Assembly (NCBI GenBank): GCA_012517025.1
Contig: JAAYVT010000575.1
Coordinates: 1-32,640, forward strand
DNA length: 32,640 nucleotides
DNA from: Phyllobacteriaceae bacterium
GTDB taxonomy: Bacteria; Pseudomonadota; Alphaproteobacteria; Rhizobiales; Ancalomicrobiaceae
Direction of reading: 5' to 3'
The notes below the pieces were generated by a model. It did not search any database, had not been told where the DNA came from, and worked only from the letters and a program-made list of their open reading frames with translations. Each line of letters starts with the position of its first letter. Within the stretch, counting starts at the first letter, position 1. This document shows positions 23,907-32,118 of this stretch, one piece after another. The position numbers and the translations under genes are program-made.

Positions 23907-25283
23907 ATGACGTCCCCGAGCGGATCGACCGTCGACGAAGCGGAAGCCTTTCTCGCCGCCCATCCGGAGATCGTCGCCTTCGATCTGGTGCTGGTCGACG
24001 CCAACGGCATCGCGCGCGGCAAGATCGTGCGGCGGCACGAACTGGTCGCGATCTACCGGGAGGGGCGGCATCTGCCCGGCTCGATCCTCGGCCTCGACGT
24101 CTTCGGCGAGGACGTCGAGGAGACCGGGCTGGTGTGGTCGGACGGCGACGCCGATCGCCGCGCCTGGCCGGTGCCGGGGTCGCTGAAGCCGCAGCCGTGG
24201 ACGAACCCGCCGCGTGGTGAAGTCCAGCTGACGCTCTTCGAACTCGACGGCACGCCGATGCCGGCCGATCCGCGCCATGCGCTCGCCGCGCAGGTGGCGG
24301 CGGCGGAGCGGGCCGGCTTCACCCCGGTCGCCGCCTTCGAGATCGAATTCTACCTGCTCGACCGCGCCGAGGGGGCGGCGCGCGACAGCGGGCCGTTGCC
24401 GCTGACCGGCGAACGGCCGCGGACCACGCAGGTCTACGGCCTCGACGCGCTCGATCGGTTGGAGCCCTTCACCGCCGCGGTGTGGCGGGGGGCGGAGGCG
24501 ACCGGCCTGCCGCTCGAGACGCTGATCTCGGAATACGCGCCGGGGCAGTACGAGTTCACTCTGCATCACCGCGCCGACGCGCTCGTCGCCGCCGACGATC
24601 TCGCTCGCGCCAAGCGGATGCTGCGGGCGATCGCGGCGCGGCACGGGCTGACCGCCTCTTTCATGGCCAAGCCGTTCGCCGATCGCGCCGGTTCGGGCAT
24701 GCATTGCCACGCCTCGCTCGCCGACGCGGCCGGCGCCAACCGCTTCGCCGACGTCGTCGAGGGCGAGATCTCGCCGCTGCTGCGCCACGCCGTCGGCGGG
24801 CTGCTCGAAACGGTCGCCGACTCGATGCTGGTGTTCGCGCCGCATCTCAATTCCTGGCGCCGTTTCGCCGCCGAGAGCTACGCTCCGACCGGGACGACCT
24901 GGGGCGTCAACAACCGATCGGTGACGGTGCGGGTGCCGGCGGGGGCGGGGCGGACGCGGCATCTCGAACAACGCATGGCCGGGATCGACGCCAACCCGCA
25001 TCTGGTGGCGGCGGTGACGCTCGCCGGCATGCTGAAGGGCATCGCCGAGGCGACCGATCCGGGCGCTCCGGTCACCGGCAACGGCTATGCCGGCGCGCGG
25101 GGGGCGACGCTTCCGGAGGATTGGCGCGGCGCGATCGAGCGGGCGGCGAGCTCGGATTTTCTCGCGTCGGCGCTCGGGACGCGGATGCGCGACGTGCTGG
25201 TGGCGCTGAAGCGGGCGGAGTGGCGCCGCTTCGCCGCCGAGATCACCCCGCTCGAACGCCTCGCCTACGGCGAAACCGTGTGA
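23907..25283 (+). CDS. Glutamine synthetase family ligase (PuuA-like)
   Basis: Encodes 458 aa of the GS fold, which joins an amine to glutamate's gamma-carboxyl with ATP. The N-terminal beta-grasp part contains LVLVDANGIARGKIV. The catalytic part has FEIEFYLLD (metal-binding Glu), SEYAPGQYEF, GSGMHCHASL (the His-containing loop), NNRSVTVRVP (phosphate-side Arg) and EQRMAGIDANPHL. The LVDANGIARGK start and the SEYAPGQYEFTLHH stretch resemble gamma-glutamylpolyamine synthetases rather than GlnA, and there is no adenylylation Tyr motif. Substrate is therefore uncertain. ATG 23907 has GAGGAG about 9-14 bases upstream; a GTG seven codons earlier is less likely. No polyamine-catabolism gene is adjacent. 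Confidence 0.9.
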   Translation: MTSPSGSTVDEAEAFLAAHPEIVAFDLVLVDANGIARGKIVRRHELVAIYREGRHLPGSILGLDVFGEDVEETGLVWSDGDADRRAWPVPGSLKPQPWTNPPRGEVQLTLFELDGTPMPADPRHALAAQVAAAERAGFTPVAAFEIEFYLLDRAEGAARDSGPLPLTGERPRTTQVYGLDALDRLEPFTAAVWRGAEATGLPLETLISEYAPGQYEFTLHHRADALVAADDLARAKRMLRAIAARHGLTASFMAKPFADRAGSGMHCHASLADAAGANRFADVVEGEISPLLRHAVGGLLETVADSMLVFAPHLNSWRRFAAESYAPTGTTWGVNNRSVTVRVPAGAGRTRHLEQRMAGIDANPHLVAAVTLAGMLKGIAEATDPGAPVTGNGYAGARGATLPEDWRGAIERAASSDFLASALGTRMRDVLVALKRAEWRRFAAEITPLERLAYGETV

Positions 25284-25352
25284 GCCGATCGCCCGTCGCC
25301 CGAGCCGGCCGTCGCGGACAGGGCGCGGACGCCGTCACCGAGCGGCGCGTTG

Positions 25353-25440
25353 GGATTTCGGCGAAACCAGGAACGAGCGGGCGACGAATCGCGAGATCGG
25401 CGATGTTCGCGTCGGGTTCTCTCGAGATGTCGCGACGACG
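25353..25440 (+). repeat. Intergenic repeat, copy A
   Basis: Begins GGATTTCGGCGAAACC, reaches the core GCGACGAATCG at 25381, then CGATGTTC at 25401 and GATGTCG near 25426-25432. The core can fold as GCGA-CGAA-TCGC (4-bp stem). The second half matches copy C closely (CGATGTTCnCnTCGnGTTCT). Confidence 0.65.
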
Positions 25441-25593
25441 GGCGGCCGACCGGCGACATCTGGGGGAAGGCGGAACGATCGCGCTCGCCGTGTCGCGGTG
25501 AGTGGAAAGGTCCACGTCTCGAAACGAAACGCCGAGGCGCATCCTCGCGTCCGTCGTCGCCCCGGCGTCCGCCGTCGCGGGAGACCGGTCTTC

Positions 25594-25702
25594 AGATCCG
25601 GCCGAAAGCGGGAACCGAACGGCGACGAATCGCCGACGGCGGCGTGTTCCGATCCCGTTCGCACAGGATGTCGGGGGTGTGCATCGGCAGTGCCACGAGA
25701 TC
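25594..25702 (+). repeat. Intergenic repeat, copy B
   Basis: Begins AGATCCGGCCGAAAGC, has core GCGACGAATCG at 25622, then GTGTTCC, GGATGTCGG and GCCACGAGATC (25692-25702). The core folds as CGGCGA-CGAA-TCGCCG (6-bp stem). The GCCACGAGATC end is shared with copy C. Confidence 0.65.
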
Positions 25703-25853
25703 TCGCCGGGGCGCCGTCGCCGGAGCGGTCGGCGCGCGCCCGCCGTGTTCATCGGATCGTGCCGTCACGGGACGCGAGGGTGTGGTCGTGCCCGGTGCGC
25801 GTTGGAGGATCGAGCCCACGGGGGACCCTCGAGAAATCCCTACCGAGGCGAGT

Positions 25854-25982
25854 GGATTTCGGTGAGCCGGCGTCAGGAACCGGAGGGAAGGGCGAACGGA
25901 GCGGCGACGAATCGCCGCCGCGCCGATGTTCTCCTCGTGTTCTTCCTCGATGTGGTGGTGCGACGAGCGCGAGCCACGAGAT
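25854..25982 (+). repeat. Intergenic repeat, copy C
   Basis: Begins GGATTTCGGTGAGCC, has core GCGACGAATCG at 25904, CGATGTTC at 25924-25931, a second GTTCTTC, GATGTGG and ends GCCACGAGATC (25972-25982). The core folds as GCGGCGA-CGAA-TCGCCGC (7-bp stem). It has a small insertion relative to copy A between the first block and the core. Confidence 0.65.
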
Positions 25983-26057
25983 CCGGGTGAGGCGGGGTCG
26001 GCGCGCGGCGATCACGGCGTCCGCGTCTTCACCGGTTCGTCTCGATGCGGGACGGGA

Positions 26058-26852
26058 TCACGGTTTGCCGCCGACCGAGGTCAGGCGGGTGCGGACCGGT
26101 CCGATCAGGGTGCCGACGCTCGCCTCGATCGGCAGCCACAGATCGTGACCCTCGAGGCGGGCGAAGCGGATCTCGATGTCGCGGTTCTCCGCCATGAAGC
26201 GGACCGAGCGATGGCCGGCGCGGTGGCCGGCGATCGGCACCCAGCGGGCGGCGCAGACGACGGTCGGGCCGCGCAGGCCGGCGGGGGCGCTCTCAGAGGT
26301 CGATTTCGACGACAGGGCGACGTCCCAGCGGCTCCAACCGTCGAAGATCCGCAGGGTGCGGTCGCAGACGGCGGCGGGCGGGGTCGAGCCGGGCAGCAGG
26401 CCGGCGGAAAGCGGATCGGTGACGCCGCGCCGGTGCTCCGGCCCGACCGGGACGATGTCCTCGCCGGTCTTGGCGGGCGGGTCGACCGTGAGACGGGAGA
26501 CGGTGCCGCCGGACAGCGTCATGTCGACGTCGAAGGGGGTGTCGCCGTTGCGCTCGATCAGGCGATAGGCGCGTGGATGCGGACGGCCGCCGACCAGACG
26601 GCCGGAGGTCGCCAACGTGCCGCTCGCCGAGGAGAAGATGCCGGCGAGGCCGACGGTGTGCCAGGCGACGTCGAAACCGTAGCGGCCGCCACGATCGTCG
26701 AAGCGGACGTCGGCGTCGGCGAGCGGCAGTCCGGCGAGGGAGAGACCGTAGACGAGCTTCGTCGGCGGGGTCGCTTCGGCGCCGAATGCCGCGACCGGCA
26801 CGGCGAGAGGGGCGGCGAGGGCGGCGGCGAGCGCAAGGCGAATGACCAGCAT
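26058..26852 (-). CDS. DUF3108 periplasmic protein, paralogue 1
   Basis: Encodes 264 aa with a signal peptide (about residues 1-25, hydrophobic, ending AFGAEA). The mature part begins KLVYGLSLAGLPLADADVRF, the usual start of DUF3108 proteins, which are thought to be beta-rich periplasmic proteins of unknown function. Further conserved spots are HRRGVTDPLSAGLLP, the single Cys region VCDRTLRIFDGWSRWDV and AARWVPIAGHR. It is a diverged relative of the DUF3108 gene at 28166. ATG 26852 has CGGAG eight to twelve bases upstream; an ATG six codons earlier is less well placed. The gene is divergent from rpmB. Confidence 0.85.
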   Translation of the reverse strand: MLVIRLALAAALAAPLAVPVAAFGAEATPPTKLVYGLSLAGLPLADADVRFDDRGGRYGFDVAWHTVGLAGIFSSASGTLATSGRLVGGRPHPRAYRLIERNGDTPFDVDMTLSGGTVSRLTVDPPAKTGEDIVPVGPEHRRGVTDPLSAGLLPGSTPPAAVCDRTLRIFDGWSRWDVALSSKSTSESAPAGLRGPTVVCAARWVPIAGHRAGHRSVRFMAENRDIEIRFARLEGHDLWLPIEASVGTLIGPVRTRLTSVGGKP

Positions 26853-26957
26853 CGAATTCTCCGGGACCATCCGTCTCGATCTCGCCGAGCATGACGGCGA
26901 TTTTTCGACCGGGCCGCCGTCGGGGCGCGGAACCGCGGCGAACCGCCACCTCGAGAC

Positions 26958-26986
26958 TTGACGCTCTCTTTCCCGAACACTATAGG
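26958..26986 (+). promoter_or_regulatory. Promoter of rpmB
   Basis: TTGACG at 26958-26963 and TATAGG at 26981-26986 are separated by 17 bp, a strong sigma70-type match as expected of a ribosomal protein gene. Transcription would start near 26993, with a leader of about 73 nt ending in AAAGGATG before ATG 27066. Confidence 0.8.
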
Positions 26987-27065
26987 AGAGCGACTTTTTC
27001 CGACACCTCGTGAGACGTGGAACCCGGCTCCCCCTCGGAACCGGCCTCTTAAAGGATGTGACATC

Positions 27066-27362
27066 ATGGCTCGTCGCTGCGAACTGACCGGCAAGGCCGT
27101 CCTGACCGGCAACAACGTCAGCCACGCCAACAACAGGACCCGTCGGCGGTTCCTGCCCAACCTCGTGTCCGTGACGCTGATCTCGGACGCGCTCGGGCAG
27201 AACGTGCGCCTGCGCATCTCGGCTTCGGCCCTGCGCTCGGTCGAGCATCGCGGCGGCATCGACGCGTTCCTGGCGAAGGCCTCCGACCTCGAACTCTCCC
27301 CGCGCGCGCGGCTCCTGAAGCGTCAGATCGCTCAGGCGCAGGTCGCCAAGGCGGCCGCGTGA
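27066..27362 (+). CDS. rpmB: 50S ribosomal protein L28
   Basis: Encodes 98 aa, the length typical of alphaproteobacterial L28 (gammaproteobacterial L28 is about 78). The signature MARRCELTGKAVLTGNNVSHANNRTRRRF is split by its usual positions: CELTGK at 5-10, NNVSHANN at 16-23 and RTRRRFLPN at 24-32. L28 is a component of the large ribosomal subunit. ATG 27066 has a purine-rich AAAGGATG SD. The stop overlaps the GTG of the following transporter gene by 4 bp (GTGA), so the two are translated from one mRNA. The promoter upstream is strong. Confidence 0.98.
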   Translation: MARRCELTGKAVLTGNNVSHANNRTRRRFLPNLVSVTLISDALGQNVRLRISASALRSVEHRGGIDAFLAKASDLELSPRARLLKRQIAQAQVAKAAA

Positions 27363-28069
27363 TCGAGCGGTCCGCGCCGGTCTCCGCGACCGAAGGCGCC
27401 GTCCCCGGGTCGACCCCGGCGGGCGGCGTTCCGCGTTCGGCTTGGGTGACCGCGATCGCCGCGATGGTGGCGGTGGTGGTGTCGTCGAACGTCGCCGTCC
27501 AGTATCCGGTCGCGGCGAAGATCGGCTCGCTCGATCTCGCCGACCTGCTCACCTGGGGCGCCTTCACCTATCCGGCCGCCTTCCTGGTCACCGACCTGAC
27601 CAACCGGCGCTTCGGCGTCTCGGTGGCGCGGCGGGTGATCCTGATCGGCTTCCTGATGGCGGTGGTGCTGTCGGTGGCGCTGGCCACCCCGCGCATCGCG
27701 ATCGCCTCGGCCTCCGCCTTCCTGGTCGGACAGCTGCTCGACGTCACCGTGTTCGACCGGCTGCGCCGCTCGGGCTGGTGGAAGGCGCCGTTCGTCGGCT
27801 CGCTGCTCGGCTCGGCGACCGACACCACGGTGTTCTTCACCCTCGCCTTCGCCGGCTTCGTCGCGCCGCTGCTCGGTGCCGCCGATTCGTTCTCGCAGGA
27901 GAACGCGATCCTGCTCGGCACCGCCGGGGTGGAGACGGCGCGCTGGGTGAGCTGGGCGCTCGCCGACTTCTCGGTGAAGCTGATGTTCGCCGCGCTGTTC
28001 CTGGTGCCTTATCGGATGCTGATGAACATCCTGTGGCCGATCCCGACGCGCCTGCCGGCCGCCGCCTGA
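27359..28069 (+). CDS. yhhQ: VUT family transporter, probable queuosine precursor importer
   Basis: Encodes 236 aa with about six membrane helices. The typical VUT/YhhQ pattern is seen: SSNVAVQYPVAAKIG, LADLLTWGAFTYPAAFLVTDLTNRRFG and a later FVGSLLGSATDTTVFFTLAF segment. YhhQ imports queuosine precursors (preQ0/preQ1) used in tRNA modification. The GTG start overlaps the rpmB stop, which couples it to a translation gene. The N-terminal 25 residues before the first helix are Ala/Pro-rich and not typical, but no better start is visible. A strong hairpin terminator follows 31 bp after the stop. Confidence 0.88.
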   Translation: MIERSAPVSATEGAVPGSTPAGGVPRSAWVTAIAAMVAVVVSSNVAVQYPVAAKIGSLDLADLLTWGAFTYPAAFLVTDLTNRRFGVSVARRVILIGFLMAVVLSVALATPRIAIASASAFLVGQLLDVTVFDRLRRSGWWKAPFVGSLLGSATDTTVFFTLAFAGFVAPLLGAADSFSQENAILLGTAGVETARWVSWALADFSVKLMFAALFLVPYRMLMNILWPIPTRLPAAA

Positions 28070-28100
28070 GATCGACGCGAGTTCGCGACGACGAAGAAAG

Positions 28101-28126
28101 AAAGCCCCGGAGCGATCCGGGGCTTT
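28101..28126. terminator. Intrinsic terminator between yhhQ and DUF3108
   Basis: A 10-bp stem AAAGCCCCGG (28101-28110) pairs with CCGGGGCTTT (28117-28126) around the loop AGCGAT. TTTT runs through the end on the plus strand, and the complementary A-rich side (AAGAAAGAAA, 28094-28103) gives a U-rich tract for the minus strand too. It is therefore likely bidirectional, serving both convergent genes. Confidence 0.88.
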
Positions 28127-28165
28127 TCGCGTTGCGGGGATCCGACGTCGCGGCGCGCGCGGCGC

Positions 28166-29050
28166 TCACGCGTGCGCGGGAATCGAGCCGGTCGTCTCGG
28201 GGGGCGTGGTCTGGGTGGCGGCGGTGGTCTCGCCCTTGATCCGGAAGGCGTGGGCATAGACCTGGAGCAGGCCGAAGGGGGTTCCCACCACCACCTTGTA
28301 GGGGATCATCATGCGGGCGTCGCCGACCGGCACGAACCAGATCGAGAATTCGAGGTTGCGCTCGAACCGCTCCTCTTCCGGCGACAGCGGGCGATAGCCT
28401 GCGATCGGCCGATAGGCCACTGCGCAGACCAGCGCCGGGCCGGCGTAGCCGCCGCGCTTGCCCTGCACCTCCATGCGGGTGCCGTAGGTCATGCGCAGGT
28501 CGTAGCGGACGCGGCCGTCGAAGACGCGGGCGGTGCGGTCGCAGTTGGCCTTGTCCATCGGATCCTGGCCGGCGGCGAGCGGCACCACGAAGGCGCCGAG
28601 CGGATCGATCACGCCCTTCTTGTGCTCGGCGAGCAGCGGCACGCGGCGGTCCCAGCCGGGATAATGGAGCTCGGTCGCCTCGACCGACTTCACGTTGGTG
28701 CCGGCGAAGCTCATGTCGACGTGGTTCGGTTCGGCGCCGCCGTCGATCTTGAGGTCGTAGTCCTTGGAGGTCAGCGTCCGCGCCGCGGCATGGCCGCTGG
28801 CGGTGGCGGTGGCCTGGCGATTGGCGACGATCTGGGCGAGGCCCTTGACCTGGGCGGCGACGTCGGCACGCCAGTCGCCGGTCTCGGTGGTGGAGAAGGT
28901 GAGGTCGCCGGCGCCGACCGGGAAGCCGGCGAGGGTGGCGGCGTAGGTCGCCTCGACGGTGGTGCCGGCGGCGGCCGGCGCGGCGACGGCGAAGATCAGC
29001 GCGATACTCGCGATCGCCGTCCCGGCGAGGCACTCACGACGGGCAAACAT
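28166..29050 (-). CDS. DUF3108 periplasmic protein, paralogue 2
   Basis: Encodes 294 aa with a signal peptide of about 30 residues ending APAAAG. The mature part TVEATYAATLAGFPVGAGDLTF shows the DUF3108 start. Conserved spots shared with the protein at 26058 are HKKGVIDPLGAFVVP, NCDRTARVFDGRVRYDL and VAYRPIAGYRP, and here they are closer to the family form; the C-terminal WFVPVGDARMMIPYKVVVGTPFG is also typical. Function is unknown. ATG 29050 has GGAGG ten bases upstream; a GTG two codons earlier is possible but spaced only four bases from that SD. This is the copy usually found between rpmB and the cobT region in Hyphomicrobiales, as far as I recall. Confidence 0.88.
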   Translation of the reverse strand: MFARRECLAGTAIASIALIFAVAAPAAAGTTVEATYAATLAGFPVGAGDLTFSTTETGDWRADVAAQVKGLAQIVANRQATATASGHAAARTLTSKDYDLKIDGGAEPNHVDMSFAGTNVKSVEATELHYPGWDRRVPLLAEHKKGVIDPLGAFVVPLAAGQDPMDKANCDRTARVFDGRVRYDLRMTYGTRMEVQGKRGGYAGPALVCAVAYRPIAGYRPLSPEEERFERNLEFSIWFVPVGDARMMIPYKVVVGTPFGLLQVYAHAFRIKGETTAATQTTPPETTGSIPAHA

Positions 29051-29144
29051 GGCCACGATTCCTCCGTTTCCCGTCCCGGGAAGCTCTCGGGCAGACCTTT
29101 CGCACGTCCGGCGAAGGGGTGCGCTCCGCCCATTTGTGGACGGG

Positions 29145-29163
29145 TAACCTTATCGAAAGGTTA
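29145..29163 (-). repeat. Short AT-rich hairpin at the end of the cob transcript
   Basis: TAACCTT (29145-29151) pairs with AAGGTTA (29157-29163) around ATCGA. It overlaps the stop codon of the phytase-like gene. It could end the cobS-cobT transcript or be an operator for the DUF3108 gene 95 bp further on; the TTAACC half is also CtrA-site-like. Confidence 0.4.
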
Positions 29164-30219
29164 ATCCATACCGCTTTTCGCAGCGTCGTCGAGGAGGCGG
29201 AAACGCAGCAACAGGGTCCGCTGCAGCCAGAAGAAATTGTCGTCGGAGATCAGCGTCACGATGGTGCCGCCGTCGGGGGCGCGGTCGACGGCGAGGCCTT
29301 CCATGTTGTCGATCTCGTCGCCGCGTTCGTCGTCGAAGACGACGGTCGGGTGGACGACGCGGCCGCCGGCGACGTCCGCCGCGGCGACCCGGACGAGGCG
29401 GGCGCGGACGCCGCCGAAGAGCGAAAAACGGCGCTGCAGCACCAGCATGTCGCCGGAAGGCAGGAAGGCGGCGTCGGTGACGGCGAAGTCGTCGGTGGTG
29501 GCGAGGCGGAAGCGGCGCACGCCACCGGCCTCGAAGATCCAGCCCGGGTTCGCCTCGCCGCTCGGCGCGGTTTCGGCGATCGCCACGAGGCGGCCGTCGG
29601 GGGCGTCGGCGAGGGCCTCGAGCCCTTCGTTGGCGGGGAGCGCGCGGACGTCGTCGGGCACCTCGAACGGCCGGCCGGGTGCGGCGAGGAGATCGCGCGG
29701 ACGATCGGCGCGATAGGCGAGGACGCGATGCCGGTGCTCGAAGCCGACCCGGGCCTCGACGCCGCCGGCGAGTTCCCGGACCGTCACGCTCTCGGCGTCG
29801 CGCATGAACTTGCCGTGAAAGGGGCGGCGATGTTCGTCGAGGAGGGGGGCGATCATCGCGTCGGCGATCGCCCGGGGGCGGCCGTCGTCGTCGCCGTCGA
29901 GGCGGGCGACGAACCACGAACCCTCGTCGCCGATCGCCAAGAGCTCGCGACCCCGGTCGAAGCTCCGGAGGCCGGAGAGGCCGCCGAAGGCGCGGTCGCG
30001 GCTGGTGAGGACCAGCCCGCCGAGGAATTCGAGCCCGCCGAAGCGGCGGCGGTTCGGCTCGGAGGGGCGCAGCGCGATGATCGGGCGGGTCTCGACGACG
30101 AGGGGACGCGGAGCCGCGAAGGCCGCCTCGACCTCGCCGGTACCGGGACGCAGCGCCGGGATCAGCGCGACGATCGCGACGACGGCGAGGACGCCGAGGG
30201 CGAGGCGGTGCGATCTCAT
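29161..30219 (-). CDS. Phytase-like (esterase-like activity of phytase) exported protein
   Basis: Encodes 352 aa. The N-terminus has a hydrophobic segment (about 6-24) acting as signal peptide or anchor. The rest is a beta-propeller-like domain of the phytase-like family: RFGGLEFLGGLVLTSRDRAFGGLSGLRSFDRG, LLAIGDEGSWF, RDAESVTVRE, ANEGLEALAD and DEIDNMEGLAVDR recur as blade-type blocks with acidic residues that could bind Ca2+. The substrate is unknown; the family name is historical. ATG 30219 overlaps the cobT stop (ATGA), so it is translationally coupled to a cobalamin-pathway gene. This cobT-phytase-like order recurs in Hyphomicrobiales by recollection. Confidence 0.82.
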   Translation of the reverse strand: MRSHRLALGVLAVVAIVALIPALRPGTGEVEAAFAAPRPLVVETRPIIALRPSEPNRRRFGGLEFLGGLVLTSRDRAFGGLSGLRSFDRGRELLAIGDEGSWFVARLDGDDDGRPRAIADAMIAPLLDEHRRPFHGKFMRDAESVTVRELAGGVEARVGFEHRHRVLAYRADRPRDLLAAPGRPFEVPDDVRALPANEGLEALADAPDGRLVAIAETAPSGEANPGWIFEAGGVRRFRLATTDDFAVTDAAFLPSGDMLVLQRRFSLFGGVRARLVRVAAADVAGGRVVHPTVVFDDERGDEIDNMEGLAVDRAPDGGTIVTLISDDNFFWLQRTLLLRFRLLDDAAKSGMD

Positions 30220-32099
30220 CGACCGCGTCGGGCTCCCCGCCGCGCCGGCGCCGGCTCGTCGCGGGCGTTTTCGTCGAAGAGCGAGGCGAGTTGGTCGGTC
30301 ATGGCCCCCGCCAGTTCCTCCGCGTCGACGATGGTCACCGCGCGGCGATAGTAGCGGGTGACGTCGTGGCCGATGCCGATGGCGATCAGTTCCACCGGCG
30401 AGCGCGTCTCGATCTCCTCGATGACGCGGCGCAGGTGGCGCTCCAGATAGTTGCCCGGGTTGACCGACAAGGTCGAGTCGTCGACCGGGGCACCATCGGA
30501 GATCATCATCAGAATACGGCGGCTCTCGGGGCGGCCGAGCAGGCGCTCGTGCGCCCAGGTCAGCGCCTCGCCATCGATGTTCTCCTTGAGCAGGCCCTCG
30601 CGCATCATCAGGCCGAGGTTGCGGCGCGAGCGCCGCCACGGCGCGTCGGCCGCCTTGTAGACGATGTGGCGCAGGTCGTTGAGCCGACCCGGAACGGGCG
30701 GCTTGCCCGACTGCAGCCACGCCTCGCGCGACTGGCCGCCCTTCCACGCCTTGGTGGTGAAGCCGAGGATCTCGACCTTGACGCCGCAGCGTTCGAGGGT
30801 GCGGGCGAGGATGTCGACGCAGGTCGCCGCGACGGTGATCGGGCGGCCGCGCATCGAGCCGGAATTGTCGATCAGCAGGGTGACGATGGTGTCGCGGAAG
30901 TCGACGTCGCGCTCGCGCTTGAACGACAGCGGCGCCATCGGGTCGATGACGACGCGGACGAGGCGCGCGGTGTCGAGCACGCCCTCCTCGAGGTCGAACA
31001 TCCAGGAGCGGTTCTGCTGCGCCATCAACTTGCGCTGCAGCCGGTTGGCGAGGCGGGCGACGGCGCCCTGCAGGGGGGCGAGCTGCTTGTCGAGATAGGC
31101 GCGCAGGCGATCGAGCTCGGGGCCCTCGCAGAGGTCCTCGGCGTGGATCACCTCGTCGAACTTGGTGGTGAAGACCTTGTAGTCGTCGACCGGCGGGCGG
31201 TTGGAGAGCGGGTGATCGGGGCGACGGGCCTCGGAGGCGGCGTCGGTCTCGGTGCCCTCGTCGTCGGTCGCCTCGTCGGCGTAGCCGTCGGTCGCCTCGG
31301 CGTCGCCCTCTTCCTCGTCCTCGCCGGCGCTCTCGGAAGCGGAGGCCTCGGAGCGGTCGGAGCCGTCCTGCTCTTCGGGCTCGCCGGCCTGTTCCTCGCC
31401 GGCGCCGTCTTCCTCGTTGGCGCCGTCCTGGTCGTCGCTCTCCTCCGGCTCGTCGCCGAGGTCCTCGGCCATCTCGAGGGCGGAGAGGATTTCGCGGACG
31501 ACGTGGGCGAAGGCCTTCTGGTCCTCGGCGGTGCCCTCCAGCCGATCGAGGGCGGCCATCGCCTTCTCCTCGATCTGCGGGCGCCACAGGTCGACCATCT
31601 TGGCGGCGGACGGCGGCGGCGCCTCACCGGTCAGGCGCTCGCGCACCAGCAGGGCGAGGGCGTCGGGAAGCGGTGCGTCGGCGACGTCGGAGACCTGGGA
31701 GGCGTGGGCCTTGGCGTAACGGGCGTCGAGCATCGCGGCGATGTTGGCCTTGACGCCATCCAGACGTCGGGAGCCGACCGCCTCGCAGCGCGCCTGCTCG
31801 ACCGCTTCCCACACCGCGCGGGCGTCGTGGCCCTCGGGCATGTACTGGCGATGGACGCCGGCGTCGTGGACGGCGAGGCGCAGCGCCATGGCGTCGGCCT
31901 GGCCGCGCAACACGCACGCCTCCTCGCGGGAGAGCTTGCGGGTCGGCTCGGGCAGACGGGCGGTGTGGCCGGTCAGCACGGCGCGATCGGTGCCGTAGGC
32001 GACCTCGAGATCCGGCACGCGCGAGATCGCCTTCATACAGGCGGCGAGCGCCTGCTTGAAGGGTTCGTTGGGCGGCGGCGACTTGTCCTTGGGTGCCAT
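30216..32099 (-). CDS. cobT: CobT, cobaltochelatase subunit
   Basis: Encodes 627 aa. With CobS and CobN it inserts cobalt into hydrogenobyrinic acid a,c-diamide in the aerobic cobalamin pathway. The order is an N-terminal helical domain (1-210), a highly acidic linker (about 211-291, rich in Asp/Glu), and a C-terminal von Willebrand A domain with the MIDAS motif DNSGSMRG (about 411-418), then T/D residues in ISDGAPVDDS. The length is close to the reference CobT of about 630 aa. ATG 32099 lies 19 bp after the cobS stop with GGAG-type purines before it. The start is clear because MAPKDK is a common beginning. Confidence 0.97.
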   Translation of the reverse strand: MAPKDKSPPPNEPFKQALAACMKAISRVPDLEVAYGTDRAVLTGHTARLPEPTRKLSREEACVLRGQADAMALRLAVHDAGVHRQYMPEGHDARAVWEAVEQARCEAVGSRRLDGVKANIAAMLDARYAKAHASQVSDVADAPLPDALALLVRERLTGEAPPPSAAKMVDLWRPQIEEKAMAALDRLEGTAEDQKAFAHVVREILSALEMAEDLGDEPEESDDQDGANEEDGAGEEQAGEPEEQDGSDRSEASASESAGEDEEEGDAEATDGYADEATDDEGTETDAASEARRPDHPLSNRPPVDDYKVFTTKFDEVIHAEDLCEGPELDRLRAYLDKQLAPLQGAVARLANRLQRKLMAQQNRSWMFDLEEGVLDTARLVRVVIDPMAPLSFKRERDVDFRDTIVTLLIDNSGSMRGRPITVAATCVDILARTLERCGVKVEILGFTTKAWKGGQSREAWLQSGKPPVPGRLNDLRHIVYKAADAPWRRSRRNLGLMMREGLLKENIDGEALTWAHERLLGRPESRRILMMISDGAPVDDSTLSVNPGNYLERHLRRVIEEIETRSPVELIAIGIGHDVTRYYRRAVTIVDAEELAGAMTDQLASLFDENARDEPAPARRGARRGR

Positions 32100-32118
32100 C
32101 GACGGAGCGGCCTCCGTC

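Larger units (their letters stand above)
25284..26057. other. 774-bp gene-free convergent region with three repeat copies
   Basis: The region lies between the 3' ends of the GS-like gene and the first DUF3108 gene. Frames are open by chance because of high GC, but none has a convincing start, SD or recognisable protein, and the repeats appear in different frames. It holds three diverged repeat copies (25353, 25594 and 25854). No tRNA, promoter or IS end was recognised. Confidence 0.75.

Noticed and set aside
21042..25001. 1319-codon open frame on the minus strand opposite the hybrid kinase and GS-like gene
   Set aside because: It is antisense to two well-supported genes and is open only because high GC at third positions removes stop codons. 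Its composition (His/Arg/Gly/Asp-rich) resembles no protein.
25353..25982. CRISPR-like array
   Set aside because: Only three copies, imperfect, roughly 90-130 bp long and spaced 241 and 282 bp apart, with no cas genes. This does not fit direct repeats of 24-40 bp with regular spacers.
25498..26148. Plus-strand open frames across the repeat region (216 and 162 codons)
   Set aside because: The repeat copies fall in different frames, one frame runs into the 3' end of the DUF3108 gene in antisense, and no start has a good SD. The region is better read as non-coding.
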